Shown in pieces: positions 24,025 to 35,742 of a DNA stretch of 64,000 nucleotides. The DNA is from Tachypleus tridentatus (taxonomy: Eukaryota > Arthropoda > Merostomata > Xiphosura > Limulidae), in the NCBI RefSeq assembly GCF_004210375.1, contig NC_134834.1, positions 91,640,170 through 91,704,169 of the forward strand, read 5' to 3'. Under the pieces are notes generated by a model. The model was not told the DNA's origin. It was given only the letters and a program-made list of their open reading frames with translations, and did not search any database. Made by a program: the position numbers and the translations under genes. The first letter of the stretch is position 1; every line of letters starts with the position of its first letter.

Positions 24025-24303
24025 TAGTGTGGAAGTTTCAGGCCAACTGGTAAGGAAATTCTACTCGCAATTTAAGTGTCGCAGGTTCGAATTCTCTTCA
24101 CAACAATCATGCTTGCCATTTCAGCCGTAGGGCGTTTTAAATGTCGGTCGGTCCCACTATTCGTTGGTAAAAGAGTAGCCCAAGAGTTGGCGATGGATGA
24201 TGATGACTAACTACCCTCCCTCGAGTCTTTTACCGCTCAATTAAGGATTACTGGCACAGACAGCTCTCATGTAGCTTTGCGCGAATTTCGAAACAAACCT
24301 AAC
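24025..24303 (+). mobile_element. SINE-1
   Basis: Same insertion as 9823-10098, with TAAGGAAATT in place of TTAGGAAGCT in the head. Confidence 0.8.
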
Positions 24304-24365
24304 TAAATTGCGAGTGTTCATTCAGTCGCTATTTGCAAAATTATTTAATTCAGGTTTTATTTGAA

Positions 24366-24450
24366 TTTGTTTGTTTCAAGTTAAGCACAGAACTACACAT
24401 TGGGCTATCTGTGCTCTGCCAACCACTGATATCAAAACTCGGTTTCTAGG
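24366..24450 (-). mobile_element. SINE-2 3' fragment, reverse
   Basis: Same insertion as 10161-10253. Confidence 0.55.
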
Positions 24451-25070
24451 GTTTTAAGTCAGTCTCTAGGGGGAGTGGGCATTTCATTTGAAAGATATGC
24501 ACGCGTAGAATAATCTCGTTTTCGACTTTATCGATTACTTTGAATACACTGAAGATTAAAACTGTTTCTCAGTCCTTGAACTTAAGAATAGAACGTTCCT
24601 TTAATTTAAGCGTTCTTCCATTTTTCTGACAGTCAATCTGGCAAAAGCGTCCTCTCGTGATGGTCAGTAGGATTCGTAGATAGCACGTGACCTTTAAGAA
24701 GGTCTGAATTCTCAAGAAAGGCCTGAACACACACTGGTAGTGAACTTGTGGAAAAAACTTTGATTATGGTGTTTAGTATTTTATTCAAAATTTATGACAT
24801 CACCACCTTAGTAATGTTTCTTGATAATGAGTTAAGTTTTAAACAGATTTTATTCTGAATTCACAGGAACTCACGATACGATGTGCACAAGACAGGATAC
24901 ATTTCACAAAGTTTTCATTGAAGTGAAGTGAAAGAAATTTTTAAAGTGGATGTACACTCTTGTGAAGTTCAGCTTATGATAACGACCTACACTATGAGGT
25001 TGTTGTTTATGTCAAAAGAAGTTTGAACATGCTACTGTTGGCGTCCACAGGTGAACTTAATGTTAACATG

Positions 25071-25104
25071 TTGGCCGCCAACAGTAGCCAACAGTAATGT
25101 TAAC
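25071..25104. other. Deletion junction with templated insert
   Basis: Left of it the sequence follows copy IV to about 50490, right of it from about 56236. The roughly 34 extra bases contain CGCCAACAGTAG (25076-25087), the reverse complement of 25032-25043, then a second CCAACAGTA, then ATGTTAACAT copied from 25060-25069. Gene A is lost here. Confidence 0.8.
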
Positions 25105-25352
25105 ATTACTATAGAAACATTGTGCTATAAAATGACGAAATTTTAAAATTGCCACTGCAATTCTCACAGCGCGTTATATCGGTTTCAATGCAAAACTGGT
25201 AATCACACCAAGTTTTAAAATAAAACCCTTACAATATGATGTTGATCATAAACAATTAAAGGAAGCATTCTGTTAGGTAAAACTTATAATTGGATTCCTG
25301 TCCGATAGTCAGAGGTTAAAGGGATGTTCAAAATGTTATGCTTCGTATATGC

Positions 25353-25480
25353 ACTTCCCTATGGCACAGCGGTGTGCCAGTGGACTTATATCATTAGATA
25401 CCAAGTTTCGACACCTGTGATAGTGCAGAACACAAATCGCCAATTGTGTAGCTTTGTGCTTAATTTCAAACAACAACAAC
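25353..25480 (+). mobile_element. SINE-2
   Basis: Head CTATGGCACAGCGGTGTGCC, loop GGACTTATATCATTAG, tail TGTGCTTAATTTCAAACAAC. Sister at 56486; absent from copy I, where this 2-kb region is missing. Confidence 0.8.
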
Positions 25481-25831
25481 AGTGTGTCCGACAATAAACA
25501 CGTTTTCTGAAAATCAAAGTTCAGCGTTACATAAAAATATAGACGTTATACTTTCTATTGGAATGTCACGTGACCACCCCAGGCTATAGTTTCCATCAAT
25601 TTTTTGTGGGAATAACAGACGGTCATGTCGGTAGCGAACATATTTTCACAAGAGTAACATTATATTTTTAAGTACATAATGTTACATTTGCTCAGTTCGT
25701 CTTCAGGTTAGTGAGGAAAGTTCTTCCTTCTAGATGCGCCGATCTAATCAAGTAATATATTTATTATTGTTTTTGTGATAGCTTCATTTTGATTCATATT
25801 GTGTCCAGTTTCTATTTCTTTAACTTTTCGA

Positions 25832-26106
25832 TTGTTTGTTTTTTAGAATTTCGCACAAAGATACTCGAGGGCTATCTGTGCTAGCCGTCCCTAATTTAGC
25901 AGTGTAAGACTAGAGGGAAGGCAGCTAGTCATCACCACCCACCGCCAACTCTTGGGCTACTCTTTACCAACGAATAGTGGGATTGAGCGTCACATTATAA
26001 CGCCCCCACGGCTGGGAGGGCGAGCATGTTTGGCGCGACTCGGTCGCGAACCCTCGACCCTCAGATTACGAAGCGCACGCCTTAACGCGCTAGGCCATGC
26101 CAGGCC
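25832..26106 (-). mobile_element. SINE-1, GCG-type head
   Basis: Head (reverse) CACGCCTTAACGCGCTAGG and GCATGTTTGGCGCGAC distinguish a subfamily shared with 56870 and 58046. Full body and tail. Confidence 0.9.
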
Positions 26107-26126
26107 CTTTAACTTTCTGTGGAACT

Positions 26127-26298
26127 TGTTTGTTTTTAATTTGCACAAAGCGACACGAGGGCTATCTGCGCTAGCCGTCCCTATTTTAGCACTTTGGCTA
26201 CTCTTTTACACGAACTGTCACACTATAACACCCTCACAGTTGAATGGGTGAGCATGTTTGATGTGACAAAAACTCGAACCCTTGACCACCTGGCCATG
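26127..26298 (-). mobile_element. SINE-1, internally deleted
   Basis: Same insertion as 14551-14776, but the body between TTTTAGCA and CTTTGGCTACTC is missing, as in 57203. Confidence 0.8.
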
Positions 26299-26432
26299 CG
26301 CGAAACTTCCTCGAGTACTCTTAATGGAGATTTGTGCCGCAGATAATAGTGTTGACATCTCTTTTTTGATAACATGTACACGATGCGCCATAGCAGTTTA
26401 TATAATGCCCGTTATTTGGGCTTCATGCAGAC

Positions 26433-26690
26433 CCAAACTATCGGGACTCGATTCGTAATTTGAGGGTGGCGGGTTCGAATTCCTATCACACCAAACATGC
26501 TTGGCCTTTCAGCCGTAGGGGCAATGTAATGTGATGGTCAAACCCATTATTTGTTGGTAAAGGAGTAGCCGAATAATTGGCGGTGGGTGTTGATGACTAG
26601 TTGCCTTCCCTCTAGTCTTACACTGCTAAATTGGGAACGGCTAGTGCAGATAGCCCTCGTTTAGCTTTACGAGAAATTGAAAACAAACAA
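26433..26690 (+). mobile_element. SINE-1
   Basis: Same insertion as 14912 and 57515; complete body and AAACAAACAAA tail. Confidence 0.85.
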
Positions 26691-26739
26691 ATGTCAGTGA
26701 TAAAGTCTGATCGCAAAGAAATAATCGATTCCTATTGCT

Positions 26740-26866
26740 GGACTTCCCAGTGTCACGACGGTAAATCTGCGGACTTATAACGTTAGAATCCAGGTTTCAA
26801 CACCCGTGGTTGGCAAAGCACAGATAACCCATTTTGTATTTTTCTGTTTCATTACAAATAACAACA
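26740..26866 (+). mobile_element. SINE-2
   Basis: Same insertion as 15200 and 57819. Confidence 0.8.
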
Positions 26867-27921
26867 TCTAACGTGATTACAACAATTAGTTACAAAAAGA
26901 GTAAAAGTTTGAAATTTATTTATCTAGACTATTGTTTTGGAAACTTTACGGGCTATCTTTTTTATATATAATTATTTTAGAGTCGAGTTTCAAATTGTAT
27001 TTCAATAACTTAACTAAAATATATTACGCCTTACCGTACCTTTAACTTTACAGAGAACTTCAATTTCAGTGTTCTTCATACGACGCCTTTACTCTTATCA
27101 ACGAGGACGAACTATCATAAGAACCTTTAACCTGACAATTCAAGATAAATCACGTGATTGTCTTTCCTGATTTATTTTACCACTTGGGCATAGACGAAAA
27201 TGACTATATATCAGCCTCTTCAGTTTCAAGATTTCACTTATCTGTTTCTTTGGCAAGTTTCCAAACGTTCCCCACGTAACAAATTACTGGGAAAAGCTTT
27301 GTGTTTATTAGCTAATCACGTACTGCACAAAAAAACACATAAAGATATTCCAGTTATCATTTTATTCTACCTGTGTGCTCGTAAAATACTTGGTAGCAAC
27401 TGATGTTCAGGTTTGTAATTGTTAGTTAAAACGTCATTGCAAAGTAAGAGAATGGTACAATTTTGCCTGTGATTGTTAAAACAAACGATGCCGTTTCTTC
27501 AAGAAATTCTTCGAGTTTCAGCAAACTTATAAAAGCTAAGAAATATGAACTTGACAAAACAACATTTATGTGTGTGTGTGAACATTTTCACAAACAACTC
27601 TCAGTATTGAGGGATATTAAAACCACAAGTTAAAGAAATTACTTAAGACAACATGTGATGGTCTGTATTAAATCCATCTGTGTTACAGTAGTTTGAATTT
27701 TTTTTTTCCTGTTTACTTATGAAAGCTTTTATTGACTAATTACGGATTCTAAAATGGTACACTTAACAATCCATTGACTTTAATATTGGGCTTGGAATGG
27801 CTTGATAATTAGAGTGTTTGACTTTAAATATATGGGTGCAAATCACGTTACCAGACATGCTCGTTCTTTATACCACTGGGGCATTATCACTTGACACACA
27901 ATACCACTTTTCTTTGGAAAA
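26867..27921. other. Three-copy array sequence, no gene recognised
   Basis: Counterpart of 15326-16289. The donor-like GTAAGG nearest the presumed exon is GTACGG here, in the copy that has lost gene A. Confidence 0.4.
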
Positions 27922-28186
27922 GTTTGTTTGTTTGTGTTTTGAATTTCGCACAAAGCTACTCGAGAGCTGTCTGTGCTAGTAGTCCCTAATTTAGCAGTGT
28001 AAGACTAGAGGGAAGGCAGCTGTTCATCACCACCAACCACCAACTCTTGGACTACTCTTTTACCAACGAATAGCGCGACTGACCATAAAATTATAACGCC
28101 CTCACGGCTGAAAGGGCGAGCATATTTTTTGCGACCTGTATTCGAACCTGCGACCCTCAGAATACGATTCGCACGCCTTAATATAT
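27922..28186 (-). mobile_element. SINE-1, reverse
   Basis: Same insertion as 16290 and 59280. Confidence 0.85.
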
Positions 28187-28551
28187 GGGAAGCCTCAAGG
28201 TCCTTGAAATAAGACGAGAATGTTGAAAATACACAAATCGCTTAATTTTATAACTTGAATAACTTCTTTTATCGAAGTAAATAAAGCCGTTACTTAATTA
28301 ATCCAAATTTTTACAACAGAAATTTTGAAACCATTTTAAAGTGTTAGGAAAAAATTAGGTATTTAATGCTTGTGTGCCCTTTCGAAAAAATAAAAAGGAA
28401 ATTGTTCAAATTGATTATAATTTATGAAATCATGAATTTCAGGCCAATATTAATTCCTTAGTATCTTCAGTTGTTATTGTTTTATAATTTCGAATGAGCT
28501 AGTTTGTGGTCATTTGGTCTGTATAAATTAACAGCTTTACACACTGTAGAT

Positions 28552-28715
28552 GGTTCGGAATGGCCAGATGGTTGAGGCACTTGACTCGTAATTTGATGGT
28601 AGCGGATTCATATCCCCATCGCACCAAACATGCTCATCCTTTCAGCCGTAGGGACGTTATATAGTGACGGTTAATTCCACTATTCGTTGGTCTTACACTG
28701 CTAAATTATGGGCAG
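28552..28715 (+). mobile_element. SINE-1, internally deleted
   Basis: Head GGCCAGATGGTTGAGGCAC; the body jumps from ATTCGTTGG to TCTTACACTGC and ends near GGGCAG without a tail. Shared with 59909. Confidence 0.8.
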
Positions 28716-30440
28716 TAATAAAATGTCAGCATCACTTTGTGTCATTGGTAAAACTATTCTGCTTCGAGCTCCTGGTGAGGGAAATTTGTATGTTATCGAA
28801 TACAATACAAGAACTAATTATTCCGCCCATTTAAATTACTTTTTCAACAATAACTAAGATTTGCAATGAAAATAAAAGGTTACTAAAAGGTCTCAAGTGA
28901 ATTACTCACGCATGGAACGTTATATTTAAGAAAATATATAAAGAGGTGCACATGGGAAATTTCTATTTCAACTATATTTCTAAAAATATTATCACAGGTT
29001 AAAAACATGTAACATGTCATAACTTTACTCCAACGTTTATTCTACAATCACGAATTTATCCGTAACCCTGTAAAGTACGACTGTAGCTTTTTAGTCCTTG
29101 TGACAGGTGTCAGTTTTAGGAGTTTCAAACATCATCAAAGTGTTTTGTGGTGTTTTGCTTAACGGTGAGTTTTGAGACAGTTTGCTATCAGGGCTACTGA
29201 GCATATTTGATATACAACAAAATTTTCATTTCTTATCCTCTGTCTTGAATTTGTCAGAAGAGTTGTTTACTGTTTCTCTTTCGCCAAACCGATAAGCAAG
29301 TTTGCTTCTGATGTTATTGTCTTTTTCTAAATTAAAGCCGTGTTTATTCGATTCAGTTTATTAATTTACTCTTCGTTTATTGTTGTAAATCCTGCAATAA
29401 AGACGTTATTAAATATTTTCGTATTGTACATTGTGCATCGTTTCCTCTCCCATCACTTTTTCTAGATGTTTATTTTTGAATTTAGCGCAAAATTACTCGA
29501 GAGCTATTTTAAAGTTCTGAAACTGTAATAAATCCTTTGATCTCTCACAGCGATCATCATCCATTTTAACTTATAGAAAGAATTTCGTGAAATTGAACAA
29601 ATAATCAATACAATAAAAATTACTTGAGTTAAAAATCTTCAGAGACGTTAAGAAATGGAGAATAATTTCATTTTCGCGCGAAGCTACACGAGGGCTATTT
29701 GCGCTAGCCGCCCATAATTTATCAGTTTGAAGAAGCTGGTGGGAAATCAGCTAGTCATCACCACCTAACTACCAACTCTTGGTTCACTCTTTTATCAACG
29801 TCACTTTATAACGCCTGCACGGCTGGGAAAGCGACCATGTTTGGTGCGATCGGGAATAGAACCCGCGATTCTCGGATTACGTGTCGAACGCTTTAACACA
29901 CTTTGCCATGCCGATCCCCTTTTTTTACGTAAATTCCTAGTCATATTATTGTTAGCGAATTTTAATTGAATGTGAGTTCATCATTTTTCAATCAGAACGT
30001 CACACACGTACAATGGATTTCTTTTAAAGAGGTTATATAAGCCAGTGCGACGTGGTGTCATGACTCTCTACCTATTATTGATACCAAAATATAAGAACAT
30101 AAAACACACAACAGAAAAGAAAAATATACTAACATAATTACTCCTTTTTATTTTTATAAAAAATATGTATTTTTGTATGCTTGATTCACAATTTAAAATA
30201 TACGCTGCAGTTTTGCAAAAAGCAATATGAAATTGGCATTATATATAATTAAGGTTCCTTTCAAACCTAGTTACATTTCATTGGCACAATCTAACATTCG
30301 ATAATAATAGCATTTTCAAAACAGAGACATACTAAAATTTCATGAGATCTTGTAATCATATGATAATTGTAAAATGAAGACTCAATATTATAGGATACCA
30401 TAATATTACGGTAACCTGCTACATAATGAATATTTTATAC
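28716..30440. other. 3' flank of gene B
   Basis: Nearly identical to 60074-61782. Holds one SINE-1 and a polyadenylation signal candidate (AATAAA on the minus strand, 30152-30147) about 290 nt after the B1 stop. No other gene recognised. Confidence 0.6.
29670..29919 (-). mobile_element. SINE-1, reverse, diverged
   Basis: TTTCGCGCGAAGCTACACG tail side, weak body (CACCACCTAACTACCAACTC) and head ending GCCATGCCGATCC. Sister at 61041. A smaller tail remnant lies at about 29470-29500. Confidence 0.8.
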
Positions 30441-31427
30441 TTAATTTTCCAGAACGTCATAAAACAATTCTGGCCAAATATTAGGGATATCTGTTCCCTT
30501 TGTCTTTTCATCAAATTTTGCCTTCAAACGTTTTGACTGATCTTTAGAGAAATGATTCTTCCAGTCACCCACAACTCCTTTTCGAATAAAAGGGAATTCT
30601 TTCGGCTGTGGTGCCTTCACACGTTCAACATATTCCTGAAGTAACTTTATTGCTTCATGAACAGGAAAATTTTGATCTTTTTGTGTTTCTTCTTTATTTT
30701 GTTTGTGACAAAACCCATTAAAATGTTTGTTGACGTGATTTCTCATGTATTCTACACTTGTCTGATATAGTATTTTCTTCAACAAGTTAGCGTCATTTTC
30801 AAGCATATCAAAATATTCCTGCCCTAGAAACTTGGCAATATTTAGCACCGTAGCTTCATGATCTGCTTTCATTTCTTCGTAAACAAGGAATAAAACGTTT
30901 GGAAGGTTTCGATGTTCATAAAGTGAAAGAAGATGATCGAAGTAGTCTCCCCAGTCATTTTCTCCATTCAGAAAAATTTCAAAATATTCATCAAAGGTTC
31001 CCTCTGAGAACTGATAGTATGGAAACGTTTTAGTGTGATGGTAAAATGAAACGCAACAATCTTTTGGATTTCGAATAACTAAGATGTATTTTGCTTTCGC
31101 AGAATAAGGTTTTACGTGAAATGGAAGATGCGTTTTGATAGTCCCAGGTCGAAGCATGAGTTCAATACCTTCCTTTCCAAAAAAATCTATTATAGGACAT
31201 CGAAGGTTGTATTCTTTCAGACTTGTCAATGGTTTTCCTTTGGTCAAGATATTGTGCACAATATATTGTGTCCAAGTTGTTCCAGATTTTGGAAATGTCA
31301 GAATAATGATGTCGTCATCTCTTGGCTCGTATTGGATGGCTTCTTCTAAAAATTTGGGGGTAAAGCCTCCGCCAAGTCTGACATTGTTAACATCTTGATA
31401 AGCTGGCATTTTTCTAATTGTGTACAT
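30441..31427 (-). CDS. Cytosolic sulfotransferase B1 (intact)
   Basis: PAPS-dependent sulfotransferase of 328 residues, paralogous to A1. PAPS loop FPKSGTTW (45-52, Lys47); catalytic His100 in KTHLP; 3'-phosphate site YILVIRNPKDCCVS (114-127, Arg119, Ser127); C-terminal RKGVVGDWK (282-290). The dimer region KNHFSKDQSK (290-299) departs from KTVE more than A1 does. No signal peptide or membrane helix. Two starts are possible: Met1, or Met7 (MPAYQ), which aligns with the A1 start; Met1 is used here because it sits just after a likely 3' splice site (CTCTGTTTATAG, AG at 31444-31443). The coding region is one exon. P1 and P2 are inverted dead relatives; B2 is the near-identical duplicate. Confidence 0.95.
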   Translation of the reverse strand: MYTIRKMPAYQDVNNVRLGGGFTPKFLEEAIQYEPRDDDIIILTFPKSGTTWTQYIVHNILTKGKPLTSLKEYNLRCPIIDFFGKEGIELMLRPGTIKTHLPFHVKPYSAKAKYILVIRNPKDCCVSFYHHTKTFPYYQFSEGTFDEYFEIFLNGENDWGDYFDHLLSLYEHRNLPNVLFLVYEEMKADHEATVLNIAKFLGQEYFDMLENDANLLKKILYQTSVEYMRNHVNKHFNGFCHKQNKEETQKDQNFPVHEAIKLLQEYVERVKAPQPKEFPFIRKGVVGDWKNHFSKDQSKRLKAKFDEKTKGTDIPNIWPELFYDVLEN

Positions 31428-31442
31428 GTTGATTGAACCTTT

Positions 31443-31462
31443 CTATAAACAGAGTAAGAAAA
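31443..31462 (-). promoter_or_regulatory. Candidate 5'UTR 3' splice site of B1
   Basis: A pyrimidine-rich TTCTTACTCTGTTTATAG ends 15 nt before the ATG. The same tract occurs upstream of B2. P1 and P2 read CCTGTATTAAG here, keeping the AG but weakening the tract. Not proved without transcripts. Confidence 0.4.
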
Positions 31463-34400
31463 TAATAAGAACATGTAAATCAGCCGATATGAAGTTCCTG
31501 TACAATAACTTATATTTAAACTTCATTTTTACATTGTTTACACGTTTTTAGAAAAGAAATTTCGACAGTGATAATTATTGTACTAAATGGAATTGTAACC
31601 ACCATAAAATGTATTTGGATGCATACATGCGAAGACCAGGTGAGATCTGTTGGGTAAATCGTTATAACCAGTGATATATTAAAATAAAATTTGAGTGAAC
31701 GAACTAGAAGACGTAAAATTTTTATACTTTATATTAATAAAGCTTTAAAAAGAAGTTGACACAATGTGGATGTTTGAGCACACATATGATAATTAGGCCA
31801 CTTATGGACAAAAGGGTACTAGTACGTTCCCTATATAAGAGAATGCAATATAACTATGAAAGGACTAATGTGTGGAAAAATAGGCGTGAGTCACAACTTG
31901 AAAGTTCAACGCATACCTCAAACAGCTGATGAATAAAACGGGTATTCTGATTATTGGATACCAAAACTACGCTTCAAGACTATTGTCAAAACACATAGCC
32001 ATAAAATATAATATGACCGGACCTTGCGACTTAAAGAGCCTTAGAAACCGTCTTAATTTAGTATTCACTCTGTTTTAGTATTTGGAGCAGATTCGGATAT
32101 CTTCAAAACAATGTCTTTTATACTGAACCAGGTCCTTCTTCGTAGGTTTGTCTTCTTTCTAAAATATATTTCGCGATAAAATTTTTGACAAGATACAACT
32201 TTACCCAACACAATTAACTCAACTAAATGTTAAATGTAATTTAACTAAATATTAAGATACAATAAAGGAAGTAATAAAGGTTTATCAATAGACAATAACT
32301 TGTGATTAAAATTGGGAGAGCTATGTAGATTGCTGCTGGAAACTTATTTGTTCAAACTTATAAAAAATGAAATGTCTCATTTTTCTTTCGAATTTCTTTT
32401 GATTAATATAATTTATTACCGCTAACCATGGAAATCTAGTTTTATTGTTTACAGCGCAAAAAGTTGTTGTATTCGACACTTGTCATTACCAGAGCGCATT
32501 TAAACAATTTTGTAACTTTGCACTTCAAAATAAACAATGAAAAACATTATAACTGGTGTAATACAAAATATATTTTACATTATTGTTAATATATTTCTCT
32601 GTCAATAATATTTTACATTGTTGACTTAGTATACACATTTAGAACTAATACATATTTTTTCAAAGTTGACTAAATTTCTTGAGGTATTATGACGATAATG
32701 GTCGAAACTTGGTTAAGAACGAGAGCACCTAGTGATATATTAATACACTCTAAACATTACACGTGTTAGTTTTCCTGTGTGTTTTGTATATAACGGTATG
32801 TAATTATTGTTCGTTTGTTACTGTTCGAAAATTTATTTGACATATCACAAACCTAAACTACGACAAGTACAGATACAGTAGCAATTAAAACGAACGCTGC
32901 TGTTTCGTTATAGTAAGAGAAATCACATATAACATAAACACAGTCTCCAAAATGTAATTAGCAAAACTGACGGATCTTTTCCATACACTCCAAGATTGTG
33001 TCTCTGTACCAAAATAGACGATTTCAGATCTGTTAGCCATATTTCGTAGATAGCCTTCTCTGTCTCCAGTTTTGCTACTTCTGTGAACGTTTCCTTGTGT
33101 GGTTGTGTGAGGGACATTGTCCATAGGACAAAGGGAGCCAATCTGGGGACTATGTTATCGGATCATCGACACAATGTCAAGCGTCAGTGTAGCTGGCCAA
33201 CAAATGGATGAAAATCGAATACTGACTCTCTATTTTGAGGCTCACAAACGGAACACATGGAGATGTATGTATTGAGACCAATGATGTGTGACGAAAACTC
33301 TCATATACGAGCACCACATTTAGCGCGTACCGCTTCTGTCTTGTCGTTAAATTTATAACTCATCACATAGATTTCTGACACCCTAGATAACTAAAGACGA
33401 GAATTTGAATATTGTGAAACGTTTAATGAATAAATCGTATTATTAGACACACGTTTTACTTTAATATTAAATTAAGTTTTCCGAAGAAATTAATCCATTA
33501 CTAAGTTAGTGATAATTTAAGTTTTGTGATCTACAAACAGAGAAACTGTATCATAACATAAAGAGCTCATTACCTTTTAGTTGTAAAAAATATAACTCCG
33601 TCTTCACCTGCTCTCGTCAGTGATCTTGTGATCAATTAGGTAAAGGACGCACTGTATTTATTTTTCTAATAAGCACAAAAGATTAGATTATTTTAAGAAA
33701 TCTCAATAAAAAATAAGTGATATAGAAGACTTTGCTCCCTGTCTTGAGAGTTATTTTACATCCCTCTAACCTTAAGGGAGTTGATAACAATATACTTTGA
33801 CGGACTCTCGCTTTTGTTCGTCTCGTATCAACCTTTCGCACGAATATCTCACGGCACCGATGTGAGCCTGATAAAGTGTACTATTGAGGTTGTACTTTAT
33901 AGAGGTAGCATAAGTATAAGTAAATGATCATTTGCAAATAAAGAGATCTCAATATTATTCACAGTTGGAGATTTCTGTTCAAATTTTAAAGTATGGTCCG
34001 GTTCCAGGTATTTATATATATATATATATATATGTATATGGTTTTAAATTGTTAACTGGTTCTAGGTGTTAATATATGTGCGTCTCGGGTATTATAATCA
34101 AATAAAAGTAATATATGTTAAATAAATTCGGGGTAAGAGCATAAAACTGCGAATTATCTTCAAGTGTTTATAATATATCATTGAAAGTGTGATCAGTTGG
34201 CTAATGTTGAAATATTGTCGAAAGAATTGATTATTTTAGTCAAAGAAAATGAAATGACAGTTTATGTCAATCAGTCTGTTCAAAACCTTAGAAAATAAAA
34301 GTGTTCACTTCTAAAAAAACAGCCATAATTGAAAAAAAGACAAAGTTTACAGATTTTTTGGTGTGGCAAATTTCGTTGTCAAAGTGTTAACAGCTAATAA

Positions 34401-35340
34401 GTATAGTGCATGTAATAATCGAATATATATCTATATTGTTGATGCTGATAAATAAATATAATTTTGAAAATATTGGCTAAACATCATTTAATAAGTGATA
34501 ATCATAATTCAAATCGTATTTCTCTAGATACAAACATGAATAATTTTCAAACTCACAAGCATCGTAACCTAAACCTGGTGTTATGAAAATCTTGTTCCAT
34601 TTCTAACTACAATATTAAAGTGTGCTTTCCAATTTATGTCATTGAAATTGTATGCTATGTTCCAAAGTGGTATGGACACCAACACTGAAATCATCGTGTT
34701 TAGTTTACACCACCAAAACATCACCAAAACTTAATGTGTAATATTAATATGTTTGAAAGTATAATCATAGATAATCTGTCATTGAAACACCAATGCAATG
34801 AGTGGTATTATACAGAATTACAACAACTCCTAAGTAATAATACGTTTATCGGGGTAATTTTGTACAATAAAGCAGCAGGGAAGCTAATTGTTTTCACTAT
34901 CTATAGCAGTGTGCATTCAGTAAGATGCTGATATCAAAGGGCACACAGAAGAGAAGGCTCATTGCCATCTGTACGAAGGGTGACGAGACAGTAAGATTTT
35001 CAATTCACGTATCAAGCAATACAATATAAAAGGTACAAAATAAAGAATGGAAATATCAAGATGCGTAAAAACAAATTCTACCGAAATGAAAAAATGTAGC
35101 TAGTTTTCACTGTGGGCAAGCGGGACTATTAAGCATTCTTTCATATGTGGACCAGTCATCAACTGGAAAGTTCTCTGTGAAAGAGGATCGTGTGCCTTTA
35201 GTTGTGGCAAGAGACATTACAGATATAGCACTTACAAACTTAATTATTAACCATCTGTGATGGTGTTTGAAATAGATGTGTGGTAAAATCCAAGATGTGG
35301 AAGCTCACATCACAGAATAGTAGTCAACAGTATCGTATGT
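31463..35340. other. 5' flank of B1 and unassigned sequence
   Basis: 31463-31800 is the inverted counterpart of 37595-38060 upstream of P1. 31428-32650 recurs at 62772-64000. Beyond that it is single copy here. Overlapping minus-strand open frames at 33141-32885 (72 and 79 codons) have no recognisable motif; one ends in a hydrophobic stretch. I call no gene. Confidence 0.45.
34011..34036. repeat. (TA)n microsatellite
   Basis: A run of about 12 TA dinucleotides followed by GTATATG. Confidence 0.9.
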
Positions 35341-35466
35341 GTACTGCAGAGACCAATCGTACAAACTGGTGTTTACACATTCTTCAAAAACATCATACGT
35401 TCACTATTTGCTGAAGTTCGTTTAAGATGCTTGAGACGCTTCAATTTTTTCGTTCCTTACCAAACA

Positions 35467-35742
35467 TATCCGGCATGGCCAGATGGTTAGGTAGATCGAC
35501 ACGTAATCTGAGGTTCGAGAGTTTAAATCCTAGTCACACCAAACATGCTAGCCCTTTCGGTTGTGGAGGTGTTATAATGTGAGGGAGAAACCCCACTATT
35601 CGTTGGTAAAAGAGTAGTCCAAAAGGTGGATTGTGATAACTAGCCACATTCCCTCTATTTCTTCCGTCAACACTCCTACGTTAGGGAGAGCTAGCGCTGC
35701 TGGTCCTCGTATAGCATTGCGCGAATTTCGAAAACAAACAAA
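35467..35742 (+). mobile_element. SINE-1, near full length
   Basis: Head TCCGGCATGGCCAGATGG, loop CACGTAATC, tail GAAAACAAACAAAC. Its sister at 43661 has lost the middle. Confidence 0.9.

Larger units (their letters stand above)
21241..35340. repeat. Array copy II (segmental duplication; carries SULT B1)
   Basis: 21241-25070 matches copy I 7050-10850. 25105-32650 matches copy IV 56236-64000. Gene A and its surroundings (about 5.7 kb by comparison with copy IV) are missing at 25071-25104. B1 is intact. 32650-35340 has no second copy in the window. Confidence 0.85.

Noticed and set aside
31116-31398. Overlapping plus-strand open frames of 77 and 87 codons (again at 62460-62742)
   Set aside because: They are antisense shadows of the B1 and B2 coding regions.
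32885-33141. Two overlapping minus-strand open frames (72 and 79 codons), one with a hydrophobic end
   Set aside because: No family motif, no second copy in the window to test conservation, and two competing frames; noted but not called.
35101-35260. Cysteine-rich reading suggesting a zinc finger near 35150-35250
   Set aside because: Spacing of Cys and His does not fit a C2H2 or other finger, and stops follow closely.
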